Assembly (NCBI GenBank): GCA_022776215.1
Contig: JALFIR010000017.1
Coordinates: 7,839-71,838 of the forward strand
Origin: Colivicinus sp022776215
Lineage (GTDB): Bacteria; Bacillota_I; Bacilli_A; Erysipelotrichales; Erysipelotrichaceae
Direction: 5' to 3'
Length of the DNA: 64,000 bases
Shown: one piece after another, positions 33,654 through 42,005 of the stretch
Layout of the letters: every line of letters starts with the position of its first letter
How positions within the stretch are numbered: position 1 is the stretch's first letter
The notes under the pieces: model-generated
The model's input: only the letters and a program-made list of their open reading frames with translations
Told to the model about the DNA's origin: nothing
The model's database searches: none
Position numbers and translations under genes: made by a program

Positions 33654-36476
33654 ATGGCAAATGAAAATATTGTGATAAAAGGGGCACGTGTTAATAATCT
33701 AAAGAATATAGATATAACACTTCCTAGAAATAAGTTGATTGTAATGACTGGTTTATCAGGTTCTGGTAAGACTTCATTGGCTTTTGATACGATTTATGCA
33801 GAAGGACAAAGAAGATATGTGGAGTCTTTATCATCATACGCAAGACAATTCTTGGGTGGGGTTGAGAAGCCTGATGTGGATTTGATAGAAGGTTTATCAC
33901 CATCAATTGCGATTGATCAAAAGACTACTTCTAATAATCCAAGGTCTACTGTTGGTACAATTACGGAAATCTATGATTATTTAAGACTCTTGTATGCAAG
34001 ATGTGGAGAAAGCTATTGTCCTAATCATCATGTTTTGATTAAGGCAATGTCTACAAGCAAGATGGTGGAAAAGGTGATGGAATATCCATTATCTAGTAGA
34101 ATTGAAATCTTGGCTAATGTGGTGACTAATCGTAAGGGTACTTTTAAGGACTTGTTTGAGAAGTTAAAGAATGAGGGTTTCTTAAGATTGTATGTTGATA
34201 ATGAATTAAGAAACTTGGATGAAGATATTGTCTTGGATAAGAATAAGCGACATGATATCGATGTAGTGGTTGATAGAATTGTTGTTAAGGAGAATATTGA
34301 GACTAGATTAAATGATTCGATTGAATTAGCTTTAAAGTTAGCTGATGGTACTTGCATCATTAAGTGTGGTGATAAGAGAGAATTATTATCAAGTAATTAT
34401 GCTTGTCCTGATTGTGGTTTTACAGTGCCTAAGCTGGAGCCTAGACTTTTCTCATTTAATTCACCGCTTGGTGCTTGCGATATGTGTAAGGGTTTGGGCA
34501 TTGTGACTGAGGTGGATGTTGACTATTTGATTCCTGATAAGTCTAAGAGCATTAATGAAGGTGGTATTCGTTATTATAAGAATATTGTGGATACACCTAA
34601 TCTTGAGTGGCAAAACTTTAATGCGTTATTGAAGGCTTATAAGATTGACAAGGATAAGCCTCTTGGTGATTTTACTAAGAAGGAAATGGAGATCATCTTA
34701 TATGGTTCTGATAAGCCTATTAAGTATGATGTAGTGTCAAGTGGCGGGACTAAGTATTCTAAGAATGATTATATTGAAGGCGTTAAGTCTTTGATTGAAA
34801 GAAGATATGTGGAGACTACTTCTAAGATGTCAAAGGAATGGTATTTCTCTTATATGGCTGAGTCTATTTGTCCTAAGTGTCATGGCGCTCGTTTAAATGA
34901 TGCGGTTTTGTCAGTTAGAATCAATGGCTTAAATATCTATGAGTTTACGAAAATGGCTATTGTGGATGCTTATGACTTTGTGTCTAATTTAAAATTAAGC
35001 AAGTCACAGATGGAAATAGCTAGATTGCTGTTGGTGGAACTTAAGTCAAGATTGAAGTTTTTGATTGATGTAGGTCTTGATTATTTAACACTAGATCGTA
35101 TTGCCGGTTCTTTATCGGGTGGTGAGGCTCAAAGAATTCGTTTGGCAACCCAAATTGGTTCTAGTTTGACAGGTGTCTTGTATGTCTTGGATGAACCTTC
35201 TATTGGTTTGCATCAAAGGGATAATGATAAGCTTATCGCTACACTTAAGCGTATGAGAGACTTGGGTAATACGGTTATTGTGGTTGAACATGATGATGAG
35301 ACGATGATGGCTGCTGATTATATTGTGGATATTGGTCCTGGTGCTGGTAAGGATGGTGGTGAGGTGATGTTCTTTGGAACTCCTGAAGAGATTCTTACTT
35401 CTGATAAATCTTTGACTGGTATGTATCTAAGTGGCCGTAAGAAGATTAATGTGCCTGCTACTAGAAGAAAAGGTAATGGCAAGGCTATTAAGGTCTTTGG
35501 AGCAAGTGAACATAATCTTAAGAATATTGATGTTACTTTCCCACTAGGCAAGTTTATTTGCGTTACTGGTGTTAGTGGTTCTGGTAAGTCAACGCTTGTT
35601 AATGAGATATTGACTAAGGGAGTTCAAAAGTCTTTGGATAGGGTGAGAATTAAGCCTGGTGCTCATAAAAAGATTACTGGCTTGGATAATATCGATAAGA
35701 TTGTTTCTATTTCTCAAGATCCAATTGGCAGAACACCACGTTCTAATCCAGCTACTTATACCGGTGTGTTTGATGATATTAGAGATTTGTTTGCGTCTTG
35801 TCCTGATGCAAAGGAAAGGGGCTATGATAAGGGCCGTTTCTCTTTCAATGTAGCAAGTGGTAGATGTGAATGTTGTCAGGGCGATGGTGTAAAGAAGATT
35901 AGCATGTTATTTGTGCCAGATGTTTATGTTGAATGTGAGGAGTGTCATGGTAAGCGTTACAATAAGGAGACTTTAGAGGTTTACTATAAGGGTAAGAATA
36001 TCTATGATGTCTTGAAGATGTCGGTTAAGGAAGCTTTACAGTTTTTTAAGAATCATCCTAAGATTAAGAATAAGTTACAAACTTTATATGATGTAGGTTT
36101 GGGTTATATTGAACTAGGACAAAGCGCAACTACTTTATCAGGTGGTGAGGCACAACGTGTTAAGCTAGCTAGTGAACTTTCTAAGAAGGCTACTGGTAAG
36201 ACTTTGTATGTTTTGGATGAGCCTACTACTGGTTTGCATATGGAGGATGTTGCTAAGCTTATTAAGATTATTGATCGTATTGTGGATAATGGTGATACGG
36301 TTGTGGTTATTGAACATAATCTTGATGTGATTAAGTGTGCAGACTATATAATTGATTTAGGTAAGGAAGGTGGAGCCAAGGGTGGTGAATTGCTGGTTTC
36401 TGGTACGCCTGAGGAAGTTTGTGAGTGTAAGGATAGCTATACAGGTATCTATTTAAAGAAAGTGTTGGGTATATAA
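33654..36476 (+). CDS. uvrA: Excinuclease ABC subunit A
   Basis: A 940-residue UvrA of normal length, the damage-recognition ATPase of nucleotide excision repair. Two ABC modules: Walker A GLSGSGKTSLAF (near residue 32) and GVSGSGKSTLVN (near 640), with two LSGGEAQR signatures. Zinc-finger cysteines are visible in CPDCGFTVPKLEPRLFSFNSPLGAC and CECCQGDG with CEECHGKRYN. TAAAAT (33642-33647) ends 6 nt before ATG 33654 and no Shine-Dalgarno is present. hprK starts at its stop codon. Confidence 0.97.
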   Translation: MANENIVIKGARVNNLKNIDITLPRNKLIVMTGLSGSGKTSLAFDTIYAEGQRRYVESLSSYARQFLGGVEKPDVDLIEGLSPSIAIDQKTTSNNPRSTVGTITEIYDYLRLLYARCGESYCPNHHVLIKAMSTSKMVEKVMEYPLSSRIEILANVVTNRKGTFKDLFEKLKNEGFLRLYVDNELRNLDEDIVLDKNKRHDIDVVVDRIVVKENIETRLNDSIELALKLADGTCIIKCGDKRELLSSNYACPDCGFTVPKLEPRLFSFNSPLGACDMCKGLGIVTEVDVDYLIPDKSKSINEGGIRYYKNIVDTPNLEWQNFNALLKAYKIDKDKPLGDFTKKEMEIILYGSDKPIKYDVVSSGGTKYSKNDYIEGVKSLIERRYVETTSKMSKEWYFSYMAESICPKCHGARLNDAVLSVRINGLNIYEFTKMAIVDAYDFVSNLKLSKSQMEIARLLLVELKSRLKFLIDVGLDYLTLDRIAGSLSGGEAQRIRLATQIGSSLTGVLYVLDEPSIGLHQRDNDKLIATLKRMRDLGNTVIVVEHDDETMMAADYIVDIGPGAGKDGGEVMFFGTPEEILTSDKSLTGMYLSGRKKINVPATRRKGNGKAIKVFGASEHNLKNIDVTFPLGKFICVTGVSGSGKSTLVNEILTKGVQKSLDRVRIKPGAHKKITGLDNIDKIVSISQDPIGRTPRSNPATYTGVFDDIRDLFASCPDAKERGYDKGRFSFNVASGRCECCQGDGVKKISMLFVPDVYVECEECHGKRYNKETLEVYYKGKNIYDVLKMSVKEALQFFKNHPKIKNKLQTLYDVGLGYIELGQSATTLSGGEAQRVKLASELSKKATGKTLYVLDEPTTGLHMEDVAKLIKIIDRIVDNGDTVVVIEHNLDVIKCADYIIDLGKEGGAKGGELLVSGTPEEVCECKDSYTGIYLKKVLGI

Positions 36477-37417
36477 TGGCTGATTTAAATAAGAAGGTAG
36501 AAGTTAGGAAGATTAAGGAATTCTTTAATCTTAATCAAGTATGTGGTAATGATGAGTCTTTAGATAGGTGGACGATTGCACCAGATATTAATAGACCTGG
36601 TTTGGAGTTGTCTGGTTATAAGGATGATTTTGAATTGAAGAGAGTGGTTATCATTGGTATTAAGGAACAAAATTATTTGAAGACCTTAGACTATGATACC
36701 CAGCTTGATCGTTTTGATTTTTTAACTGATGCATATACACCATGCATTATTGTGACTAATGGTTTTAAGACACCTGCTGCTTTGTTGGAAGTAGCTACTA
36801 GGAAGAATTTCCCAGTGTTTGAGTTTCCTGGTATGACTTATGAGTTGTCTACTGATTTGATTTCTTTCTTGTCTAGTCGTTTGGCTGAGTCTGATGTGGT
36901 ATTTGCGGGTTTAATGTCAATTTATGGCATTGGTGTCATGATTATGGGTGATAGTGGCATTGGTAAGTCGGAACTTGAGATGGATTTGATTAAGAGGGGT
37001 CATATTTTTGTGGCTGATGATTTGGTTGAGGTTTCTAAGGTTAATAAGACTATCTATGGTACAGCTCCTAAGAATCTGAAGAGAATGTTGGAGGTTAGGG
37101 GAATCGGTATCGTTAATGTAAATATCATGTTTGGTGGTCATTGTTTCCTTGAGAAGTGTCATGTTGATTTTGTGATTAAGTTGGTTAATAGGGATCAATA
37201 TTTAAGGTCTAATTGTGATAGATTGAATCCGAATGAGAAGACAATTAATCTTTTGGGTATTGAGAAGAATTTGTTGGAGATTCCAGTTACTGAGGGTAAG
37301 TCCATGTCAACTATTGTAGAGACGGCTGTTACTAACTATATTATGAAGAAACAGGGTGTTGATACAAACGAAGAGTTTAAGAATGCAATCTTTAATGAGA
37401 TTTTAGATAAGAGGTAG
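36476..37417 (+). CDS. hprK: HPr kinase/phosphorylase
   Basis: A 313-residue HprK, the sensor kinase that phosphorylates HPr on Ser46 and controls carbon catabolite repression. The P-loop is GDSGIGKSELEMDLI (near residue 155) and the HPrK signature is LEVRGIGIVNVNIMFG. It overlaps uvrA by one base and is followed after 3 nt by the Lgt-PpaX fusion. In Bacillus hprK is also followed by lgt and ppaX. Confidence 0.95.
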   Translation: MADLNKKVEVRKIKEFFNLNQVCGNDESLDRWTIAPDINRPGLELSGYKDDFELKRVVIIGIKEQNYLKTLDYDTQLDRFDFLTDAYTPCIIVTNGFKTPAALLEVATRKNFPVFEFPGMTYELSTDLISFLSSRLAESDVVFAGLMSIYGIGVMIMGDSGIGKSELEMDLIKRGHIFVADDLVEVSKVNKTIYGTAPKNLKRMLEVRGIGIVNVNIMFGGHCFLEKCHVDFVIKLVNRDQYLRSNCDRLNPNEKTINLLGIEKNLLEIPVTEGKSMSTIVETAVTNYIMKKQGVDTNEEFKNAIFNEILDKR

Positions 37418-37420
37418 AAT

Positions 37421-38875
37421 ATGCAGTTTTTTCCAAGTCGTACAACTTTTTTAGCGATTGGTAATGTGACGATACAGTGGTATGCTGTTTTAATTGTTTC
37501 GGGAGCTTTCTTGGCTTATTATTTCGCTAAGAGAAATTTAAGAGAATATCGTAATATTGATGTGAATGATTTTTTTGATACTTTGTTTATAACTATTTTA
37601 TGGACTGGTATCATTGGGGCTAGACTTTGGTATTGTGTCTTTAATAATTTTAGTTTTTATTTTAGCCATCCTATTAATATTATTCGTATCTGGGACGGTG
37701 GTTTGGCTTTCCATGGCGGTTTTGTCTTTGGCTTAATTGCGGCAATTATGGTTTGTAGGAAGTATAATGCACCTTTTATTAAGGTGGCTGATTCTGTTGT
37801 TCCTACTGTTTTATTGGCTCAGGGTATTGGTAGATGGGGCAATTTTGTCAATCAAGAGTGTCATGGAGTTGAGGTTAGTGAGTCTTATTTTGATGGTATT
37901 CTATTCTTTTTAAAGGATGGTATGCATATAAATGGTCATTATTATGTACCTTCTTTCTTTTATGAGTCAGTTTTGTGTATCTTGGGTTTTATTTTGATTA
38001 ACTTTGTTTTGCGTAAAACAGCTACTAAAAGAGGTCAATTAACCGGTGCCTATTTGATTTGGTATGGTATTGTAAGATTCTTTATTGAGGCTGGAAGAAC
38101 CGATTCATTATTTATGGGCAGTTTAAAAACGGCTCAGGTGACTTCGATTTTATTCGTGATAGCTGGTTTATTGTTGTATCTGGGCTTGTATGATCGTATC
38201 TTTTATAAGAAGCCAACTATTGTGTTTGATTTAGATGGTACTATTCAGGATTCTACAGAGGCGATTATTAAGTCTTATAAGGCTACTTTTAAGAAGTATG
38301 GTAATGAGAATGATTTTACTGCCGATAAGCAAGTTGAGGTTTTGGGTCCACCTTTGAATGATATGTTTAAGAAGTATTTTCCTGATTTGAATACTGATGA
38401 GCTTGTTGATTATTATCGTAGTGTTAATAAGGAAGAATTGAAGAAGTCTTTAAAGCCGATGCCTAATGCCTTAGATGTTTTAAAGAAGCTTAAGGATGAT
38501 GGTTATCATTTGGCTATTCTTACAACACGTACTAAACCTTCTGTTGATGAGTGCTTAAAGATTTGTGGTTTTGATGGCTTGTTTGATGTGGTCTTGTCTT
38601 TTGAGGATGTAAGTGCTACTAAGCCAGATCCTGAGGGTTTGTTTATTATTACTAAGAAGTATAAATTGAATAGTGCAGATCTTATTATGGTTGGTGATTC
38701 TAAGGCTGATGTCTTGGCTGGCAAGGCTTTTGGGGCTTATACGGTGGCTTATATTAATAATGAGGCGAAGGCTAAGGAAGTTAAGGCTTTAAGTCCTAAT
38801 GCTTGTGTTGATAATTTAATTGAGCTTTTAGATATTTTAAAGAATAATCATTATTTTACTTATAATGGCAAATAG
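37421..38875 (+). CDS. Lgt prolipoprotein diacylglyceryl transferase fused to a HAD phosphatase (PpaX/Gph-like)
   Basis: A 484-residue protein, nearly twice a normal Lgt. Residues 1 to about 262 are Lgt, which attaches diacylglycerol to lipoprotein Cys; the signature is GIGRWGNFVNQECHG. From about residue 267 a complete HAD-superfamily phosphatase follows: VFDLDGTIQDS (nucleophile Asp), LAILTTRTK and MVGDSKADVLAGKAFG. The order hprK, lgt, ppaX is known in Bacillus, where PpaX removes pyrophosphate released by HprK; here lgt and ppaX have become one reading frame with no stop between. The HAD half should face the cytosol. Confidence 0.92.
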   Translation: MQFFPSRTTFLAIGNVTIQWYAVLIVSGAFLAYYFAKRNLREYRNIDVNDFFDTLFITILWTGIIGARLWYCVFNNFSFYFSHPINIIRIWDGGLAFHGGFVFGLIAAIMVCRKYNAPFIKVADSVVPTVLLAQGIGRWGNFVNQECHGVEVSESYFDGILFFLKDGMHINGHYYVPSFFYESVLCILGFILINFVLRKTATKRGQLTGAYLIWYGIVRFFIEAGRTDSLFMGSLKTAQVTSILFVIAGLLLYLGLYDRIFYKKPTIVFDLDGTIQDSTEAIIKSYKATFKKYGNENDFTADKQVEVLGPPLNDMFKKYFPDLNTDELVDYYRSVNKEELKKSLKPMPNALDVLKKLKDDGYHLAILTTRTKPSVDECLKICGFDGLFDVVLSFEDVSATKPDPEGLFIITKKYKLNSADLIMVGDSKADVLAGKAFGAYTVAYINNEAKAKEVKALSPNACVDNLIELLDILKNNHYFTYNGK

Positions 38876-38882
38876 TTTAATT

Positions 38883-38910
38883 GAATGTGCTTTATGGCAC
38901 ATTCTTTTAT
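38883..38910 (+). terminator. Terminator after the lgt-ppaX gene
   Basis: GAATGTGC (38883-38890) pairs with GCACATTC (38897-38904) and is followed by TTTTAT. A TATAAT at 38910-38915 directly after it may be the upp -10. Confidence 0.7.
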
Positions 38911-38940
38911 ATAATTGTTAAAGATAAACAGGAGGAAATT

Positions 38941-39558
38941 ATGTTAACTGTATTTGATCATCCATTGATTACACATAAGTTGGCTTTGATGAGAGATAAG
39001 GCAACTTCAACTAAGGATTTTGCACAACAATTAAGTGAAATCGCATCTCTAATGGCTTTTGAAGTATCTAGAGATTTACCTACACAACCTAAGGATGTTG
39101 AGACACCTATGGGTATTTGTCATACCACTGAGCTTGCTAAGGATGTCGTGTTGGTTCCAATTCTAAGAGCTGGTTTGGGTATGGTTGATGGTATCAGAGA
39201 TTTAATCCCTACCGCAAAGGTTGGTTTCTTAGGTCTATATCGTAATGAAGAGACTTTAGAGCCAGTTGAGTATTTCGCTAAGTTCCCTAAGATGGATGAT
39301 GCGAATGTTATGGTTTTAGATCCAATGTTGGCTACAGGTGGTAGTGCTATTGCGGCTCTTGATATCGTTAAGAAAAGAGGGGCTAAGAATATTAAGCTTG
39401 TATGTCTTGTTGGGGCACCTGAGGGTGTTAAGGCTGTTGAGGCTGCTCATCCTGATGTAGATATTTATTTGGCTGCACTTGATGAAAAATTAAATGAAAT
39501 CGGATATATCGTTCCAGGTCTTGGTGATGCTGGTGATAGAATCTTCGGTACTAAATAA
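38941..39558 (+). CDS. upp: Uracil phosphoribosyltransferase
   Basis: A 205-residue Upp that converts uracil and PRPP to UMP. PRPP-binding MVLDPMLATGGSAIAALDIV and the uracil-site IVPGLGDAGDRIFGTK are intact. I start at ATG 38941, preceded by GGAGG; the longer frame from 38881 starts inside the terminator. A terminator follows. Confidence 0.96.
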   Translation: MLTVFDHPLITHKLALMRDKATSTKDFAQQLSEIASLMAFEVSRDLPTQPKDVETPMGICHTTELAKDVVLVPILRAGLGMVDGIRDLIPTAKVGFLGLYRNEETLEPVEYFAKFPKMDDANVMVLDPMLATGGSAIAALDIVKKRGAKNIKLVCLVGAPEGVKAVEAAHPDVDIYLAALDEKLNEIGYIVPGLGDAGDRIFGTK

Positions 39559-39560
39559 TT

Positions 39561-39587
39561 AGACTTCATATTGAAGTCTTTTTATTT
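39561..39587 (+). terminator. Terminator of upp
   Basis: AGACTTC (39561-39567) and GAAGTCT (39573-39579) with TTTTTATTT after the stem. Confidence 0.75.
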
Positions 39588-39603
39588 CGTCTTGTTTATG
39601 TTA

Positions 39604-39657
39604 ATATTTAATTGAAATACGGCAATTTTATCGAATCGCCGTATTTCAATTAAATAT
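39604..39657. promoter_or_regulatory. 20-bp perfect inverted repeat overlapping the AbiEi-like start codon
   Basis: ATATTTAATTGAAATACGGC (39604-39623) and GCCGTATTTCAATTAAATAT (39638-39657) are perfect complements with a 14-nt spacer. The right arm includes the first two bases of ATG 39656. AbiEi antitoxins are known to bind inverted repeats upstream of their own gene, so this is a likely autoregulatory operator; it would also fold over the start codon in RNA. Confidence 0.75.
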
Positions 39658-40240
39658 GAAAGACTATGAATTGAATTGTGAACAACTTTTTATTTCTAAT
39701 GAACAACTCAAGGAAGTTGGTTTTTCGCAATATAAGATTAATAATTTGGTTAATGATGGTTTTATAGAAAAGATTAATCGTAAATATTATGAGAATCTTC
39801 ATTATGATGGTGAGGATTTTGATTTCTATTATGTCCATCCATATATTCCTAGTGGTGTGATTTGTCTTATGAGTGCTGCAACTTTTTATGGACTAACAAC
39901 TTATATTCCAGATGTTGTTGATGTTGCCGTGTATAGAAAAACAAAGGTTAATGAATTGCCTGAGTATCCTGATGTGAGGTTGTATTATTTTTCTAAGGAA
40001 AGATATGAACTTGGTATTAAGGAGATTAATGAGAATGGGAATGTTTTTAAAATATATGATGTGGAAAAAACAGTAGTCGATATAATTTCTTATCGAGAAA
40101 AAGTAGGCATTGAGGAAACAAAAAAAGTATTGAGAAATTATCTAAAGAGAAATGATAGGAATATAAATAAAATTATTAATTATGCAGAGAAGGTAAAATG
40201 TGATAAGGTGCTTAAAACTTATTTGGAAGTCTTGTTGTAA
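39656..40240 (+). CDS. AbiEi-type antitoxin / transcriptional regulator, without an adjacent toxin
   Basis: A 194-residue protein resembling AbiEi, the antitoxin of type IV AbiE toxin-antitoxin systems. The N-terminal winged-helix region is LFISNEQLKEVGFSQYKINNLVNDGFIEKINRKYY, and the C-terminal part has YDVEKTVVDIISYREKVGIEETKKVLRNYLKR. The expected nucleotidyltransferase toxin AbiEii should follow in the same operon, but the next genes are on the other strand and unrelated. It is therefore an orphan antitoxin, possibly a plain regulator, with its own palindromic operator at 39604-39657. Confidence 0.75.
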   Translation: MKDYELNCEQLFISNEQLKEVGFSQYKINNLVNDGFIEKINRKYYENLHYDGEDFDFYYVHPYIPSGVICLMSAATFYGLTTYIPDVVDVAVYRKTKVNELPEYPDVRLYYFSKERYELGIKEINENGNVFKIYDVEKTVVDIISYREKVGIEETKKVLRNYLKRNDRNINKIINYAEKVKCDKVLKTYLEVLL

Positions 40241-40244
40241 ATAA

Positions 40245-40274
40245 AACCCTTAGATTTTATATCAACCAAGGGTT
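40245..40274 (-). terminator. Terminator of the HigBA-like operon
   Basis: AACCCTT (40245-40251) and AAGGGTT (40268-40274) pair; on the minus strand TTATTT follows. Confidence 0.5.
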
Positions 40275-40286
40275 AAAATACAATTT

Positions 40287-40577
40287 TTATTGAATTCTTT
40301 GTTTAGGAATAAATTCTATTTTAAGAACCATGCCCATACCATCAGCTAATCTCTTTAGCAGATTAAGAGATGGGTTTCTGGTTCCGTTTTCGATTTTGCT
40401 GATATCGGCTTGATTAATGCCTGTTCTTTCAGCTAGTTCTTTTTGTGTTAAATTTTGTGAAGCTCTTGCATCAACAATTGCCCTGATAACATCCATTTCG
40501 GGTTGAATAGCTTCGTATTCCTTTCTAAACTCTTCATCTTTTAATTGCTTTTCAAGCATATCATTAAAGCTTCTCAT
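40287..40577 (-). CDS. XRE/HigA-like antitoxin
   Basis: A 96-residue protein with a C-terminal helix-turn-helix: LTQKELAERTGINQADISKIENGTRNPSLNLLKRLADGMG. It overlaps the upstream toxin gene by 14 nt, the toxin-first order typical of HigBA and related systems. It should neutralise the toxin and repress the operon at the palindrome 40951-40970. Confidence 0.85.
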   Translation of the reverse strand: MRSFNDMLEKQLKDEEFRKEYEAIQPEMDVIRAIVDARASQNLTQKELAERTGINQADISKIENGTRNPSLNLLKRLADGMGMVLKIEFIPKQRIQ

Positions 40578-40938
40578 GTTTTTTCGTCCTTTCTATAAAA
40601 TTTTTTCTTCTTTGTTTTGCTAACTTTAGTTCGCTTGGCGGAGTTTTCTGTGTCTTTTTTACAAAACCATTTGTTAGAATAATTTGACCTTCATAATAGA
40701 AGAAATATAATACTCTTGTAATATCATTTCCAACTTTACATCTAAGTTCGAAAATACCATCATCAAGATGTTTACTATATGGTTCTCTTAGTTTGTTTCC
40801 TTTTTCTTGAAGCAATTCAATCATTCCAAACATTTTAGCTCTCATCTTAATATCCAATGAATCTAAGAATTTTTCTACTGGTACTTCTCCGTTTTCTTTC
40901 TCATAACCTAACACCTTAAAATTTAATGTTCTCTTCAT
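40564..40938 (-). CDS. RelE/HigB-like (phage Gp49-type) toxin
   Basis: A 124-residue basic protein starting MKRTLNFKVLGYEKENGEVP. The core PYSKHLDDGIFELRCKVGNDITRVLYFFY and GFVKKTQKTPPSEL match RelE/ParE-superfamily HigB-type toxins, which are ribosome-dependent mRNA interferases. I start at 40938 rather than 40968 because the -10 (40953-40948) lies between them. A consensus promoter with a palindrome drives it. Confidence 0.85.
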   Translation of the reverse strand: MKRTLNFKVLGYEKENGEVPVEKFLDSLDIKMRAKMFGMIELLQEKGNKLREPYSKHLDDGIFELRCKVGNDITRVLYFFYYEGQIILTNGFVKKTQKTPPSELKLAKQRRKNFIERTKKHEKL

Positions 40939-40947
40939 CTTGCTTAT

Positions 40948-40976
40948 ATTATATGGTATATATACCATATTGTCAA
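40948..40976 (-). promoter_or_regulatory. Consensus promoter with palindromic operator for the HigBA-like pair
   Basis: On the minus strand TTGACA (40976-40971), a 17-bp spacer and TATAAT (40953-40948) match consensus exactly. The 20-bp perfect palindrome ATATGGTATATATACCATAT (40951-40970) fills the spacer and touches the -10, as expected for repression by the antitoxin. Confidence 0.8.
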
Positions 40977-40983
40977 TTTTAAA

Positions 40984-41005
40984 GAAGTGCCTATTTAAGC
41001 ACTTC
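40984..41005 (-). terminator. Terminator of the M19 dipeptidase gene
   Basis: GAAGTGC (40984-40990) and GCACTTC (40999-41005) pair around the stop codon, with TTTAAAA following on the minus strand. Confidence 0.5.
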
Positions 41006-41944
41006 CTTGTATACTCTTAATACATTCTTATAACAAATCTTTTCTATTTCTTCTTCTGAGTAATCGTGTTCTCTTAAAGCATCTATTAACATATACATTT
41101 GGGAACAGTCACTCATTTCTTTTCTTTTCTTGATGCCATCAAAGTCACTGCCTAGGCCAATGTTGTCGATGCAACCTAGTTCTTTGATGTGGTCAATGTG
41201 TTTGATGATGTTTTCAACACTACCATTACTGTCGTTACTGATGAAGTCTTCACAAAAGTTCATGCCCATTACACCATTGTTTTTGTGTAGTTTTAGGATC
41301 ATTTCATCGCTTAGGTTGCGAGCAACATCACAAATGGCTCTTGCGTTAGAGTGTGATGCTACTATTGGTTTTGTTGAAAGTTCAAGTACATCTTCAAAGC
41401 CTTTGTCTCCTAAATGAGATACATCGATGATGATGCCAAGTTCGTTACATTTCTTGATATATTCTTTGCCAAAATCAGTTAGACCATCAATTGTGTTTAA
41501 TGTTCTTAACATTTGATAACGATCAGGATTTGGGGTAAAGTTTGGACTTCCGATACTGTTTTTAAAGTTCCAAGTAAGGGCAATCATTCTAACACCTAAT
41601 CGATAATATAGTTCTAGGATGTCTAGATCATTGTTGATGACATCTCCTTCTTCAAGTGTTAACATGGCTGACATTAGTTTGTTTTCTTCAATGTCTTTGT
41701 ATGAAAATACTTGTTTAATTAAGTCTTTATTAGCTTCTATTTCTTTATAGAACTTATTAATGTTCTTTAATACGTAGGGTACTCTATCTTTTACTTTGTC
41801 ATAGTTTGTGAAGATGGCGAAGTTTTGTAGAAGATAGTTACTTTGTTTCATTTTGATTAGGTCAATGTCTAAATCGTTGTTTCTTAGATGAGTATTTTCA
41901 TCTAGTGATAAGAGTGTGTCACAGTGCATGTCTACTATATACAT
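40991..41944 (-). CDS. M19 family membrane dipeptidase
   Basis: A 317-residue zinc dipeptidase of the renal dipeptidase family. Metal ligands: DMHCDT (His-x-Asp) at the N-terminus, the Glu in MLTLEEGD, and His residues in DVSHLG and VASHSNARA; GLGSDFDG is the C-terminal block. It hydrolyses dipeptides, including D-amino acid types. I start it at 41944 (MYIVDMHCD), preceded by AAGGAG; the frame up to 42064 runs through the divergent gpmI promoter. Confidence 0.9.
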   Translation of the reverse strand: MYIVDMHCDTLLSLDENTHLRNNDLDIDLIKMKQSNYLLQNFAIFTNYDKVKDRVPYVLKNINKFYKEIEANKDLIKQVFSYKDIEENKLMSAMLTLEEGDVINNDLDILELYYRLGVRMIALTWNFKNSIGSPNFTPNPDRYQMLRTLNTIDGLTDFGKEYIKKCNELGIIIDVSHLGDKGFEDVLELSTKPIVASHSNARAICDVARNLSDEMILKLHKNNGVMGMNFCEDFISNDSNGSVENIIKHIDHIKELGCIDNIGLGSDFDGIKKRKEMSDCSQMYMLIDALREHDYSEEEIEKICYKNVLRVYKEVLK

Positions 41945-42005
41945 AATTGGTACTCCTTTTTTATGATTATATGATAATATTTTAGATGGAAAGAGGGTAA
42001 AAAAG

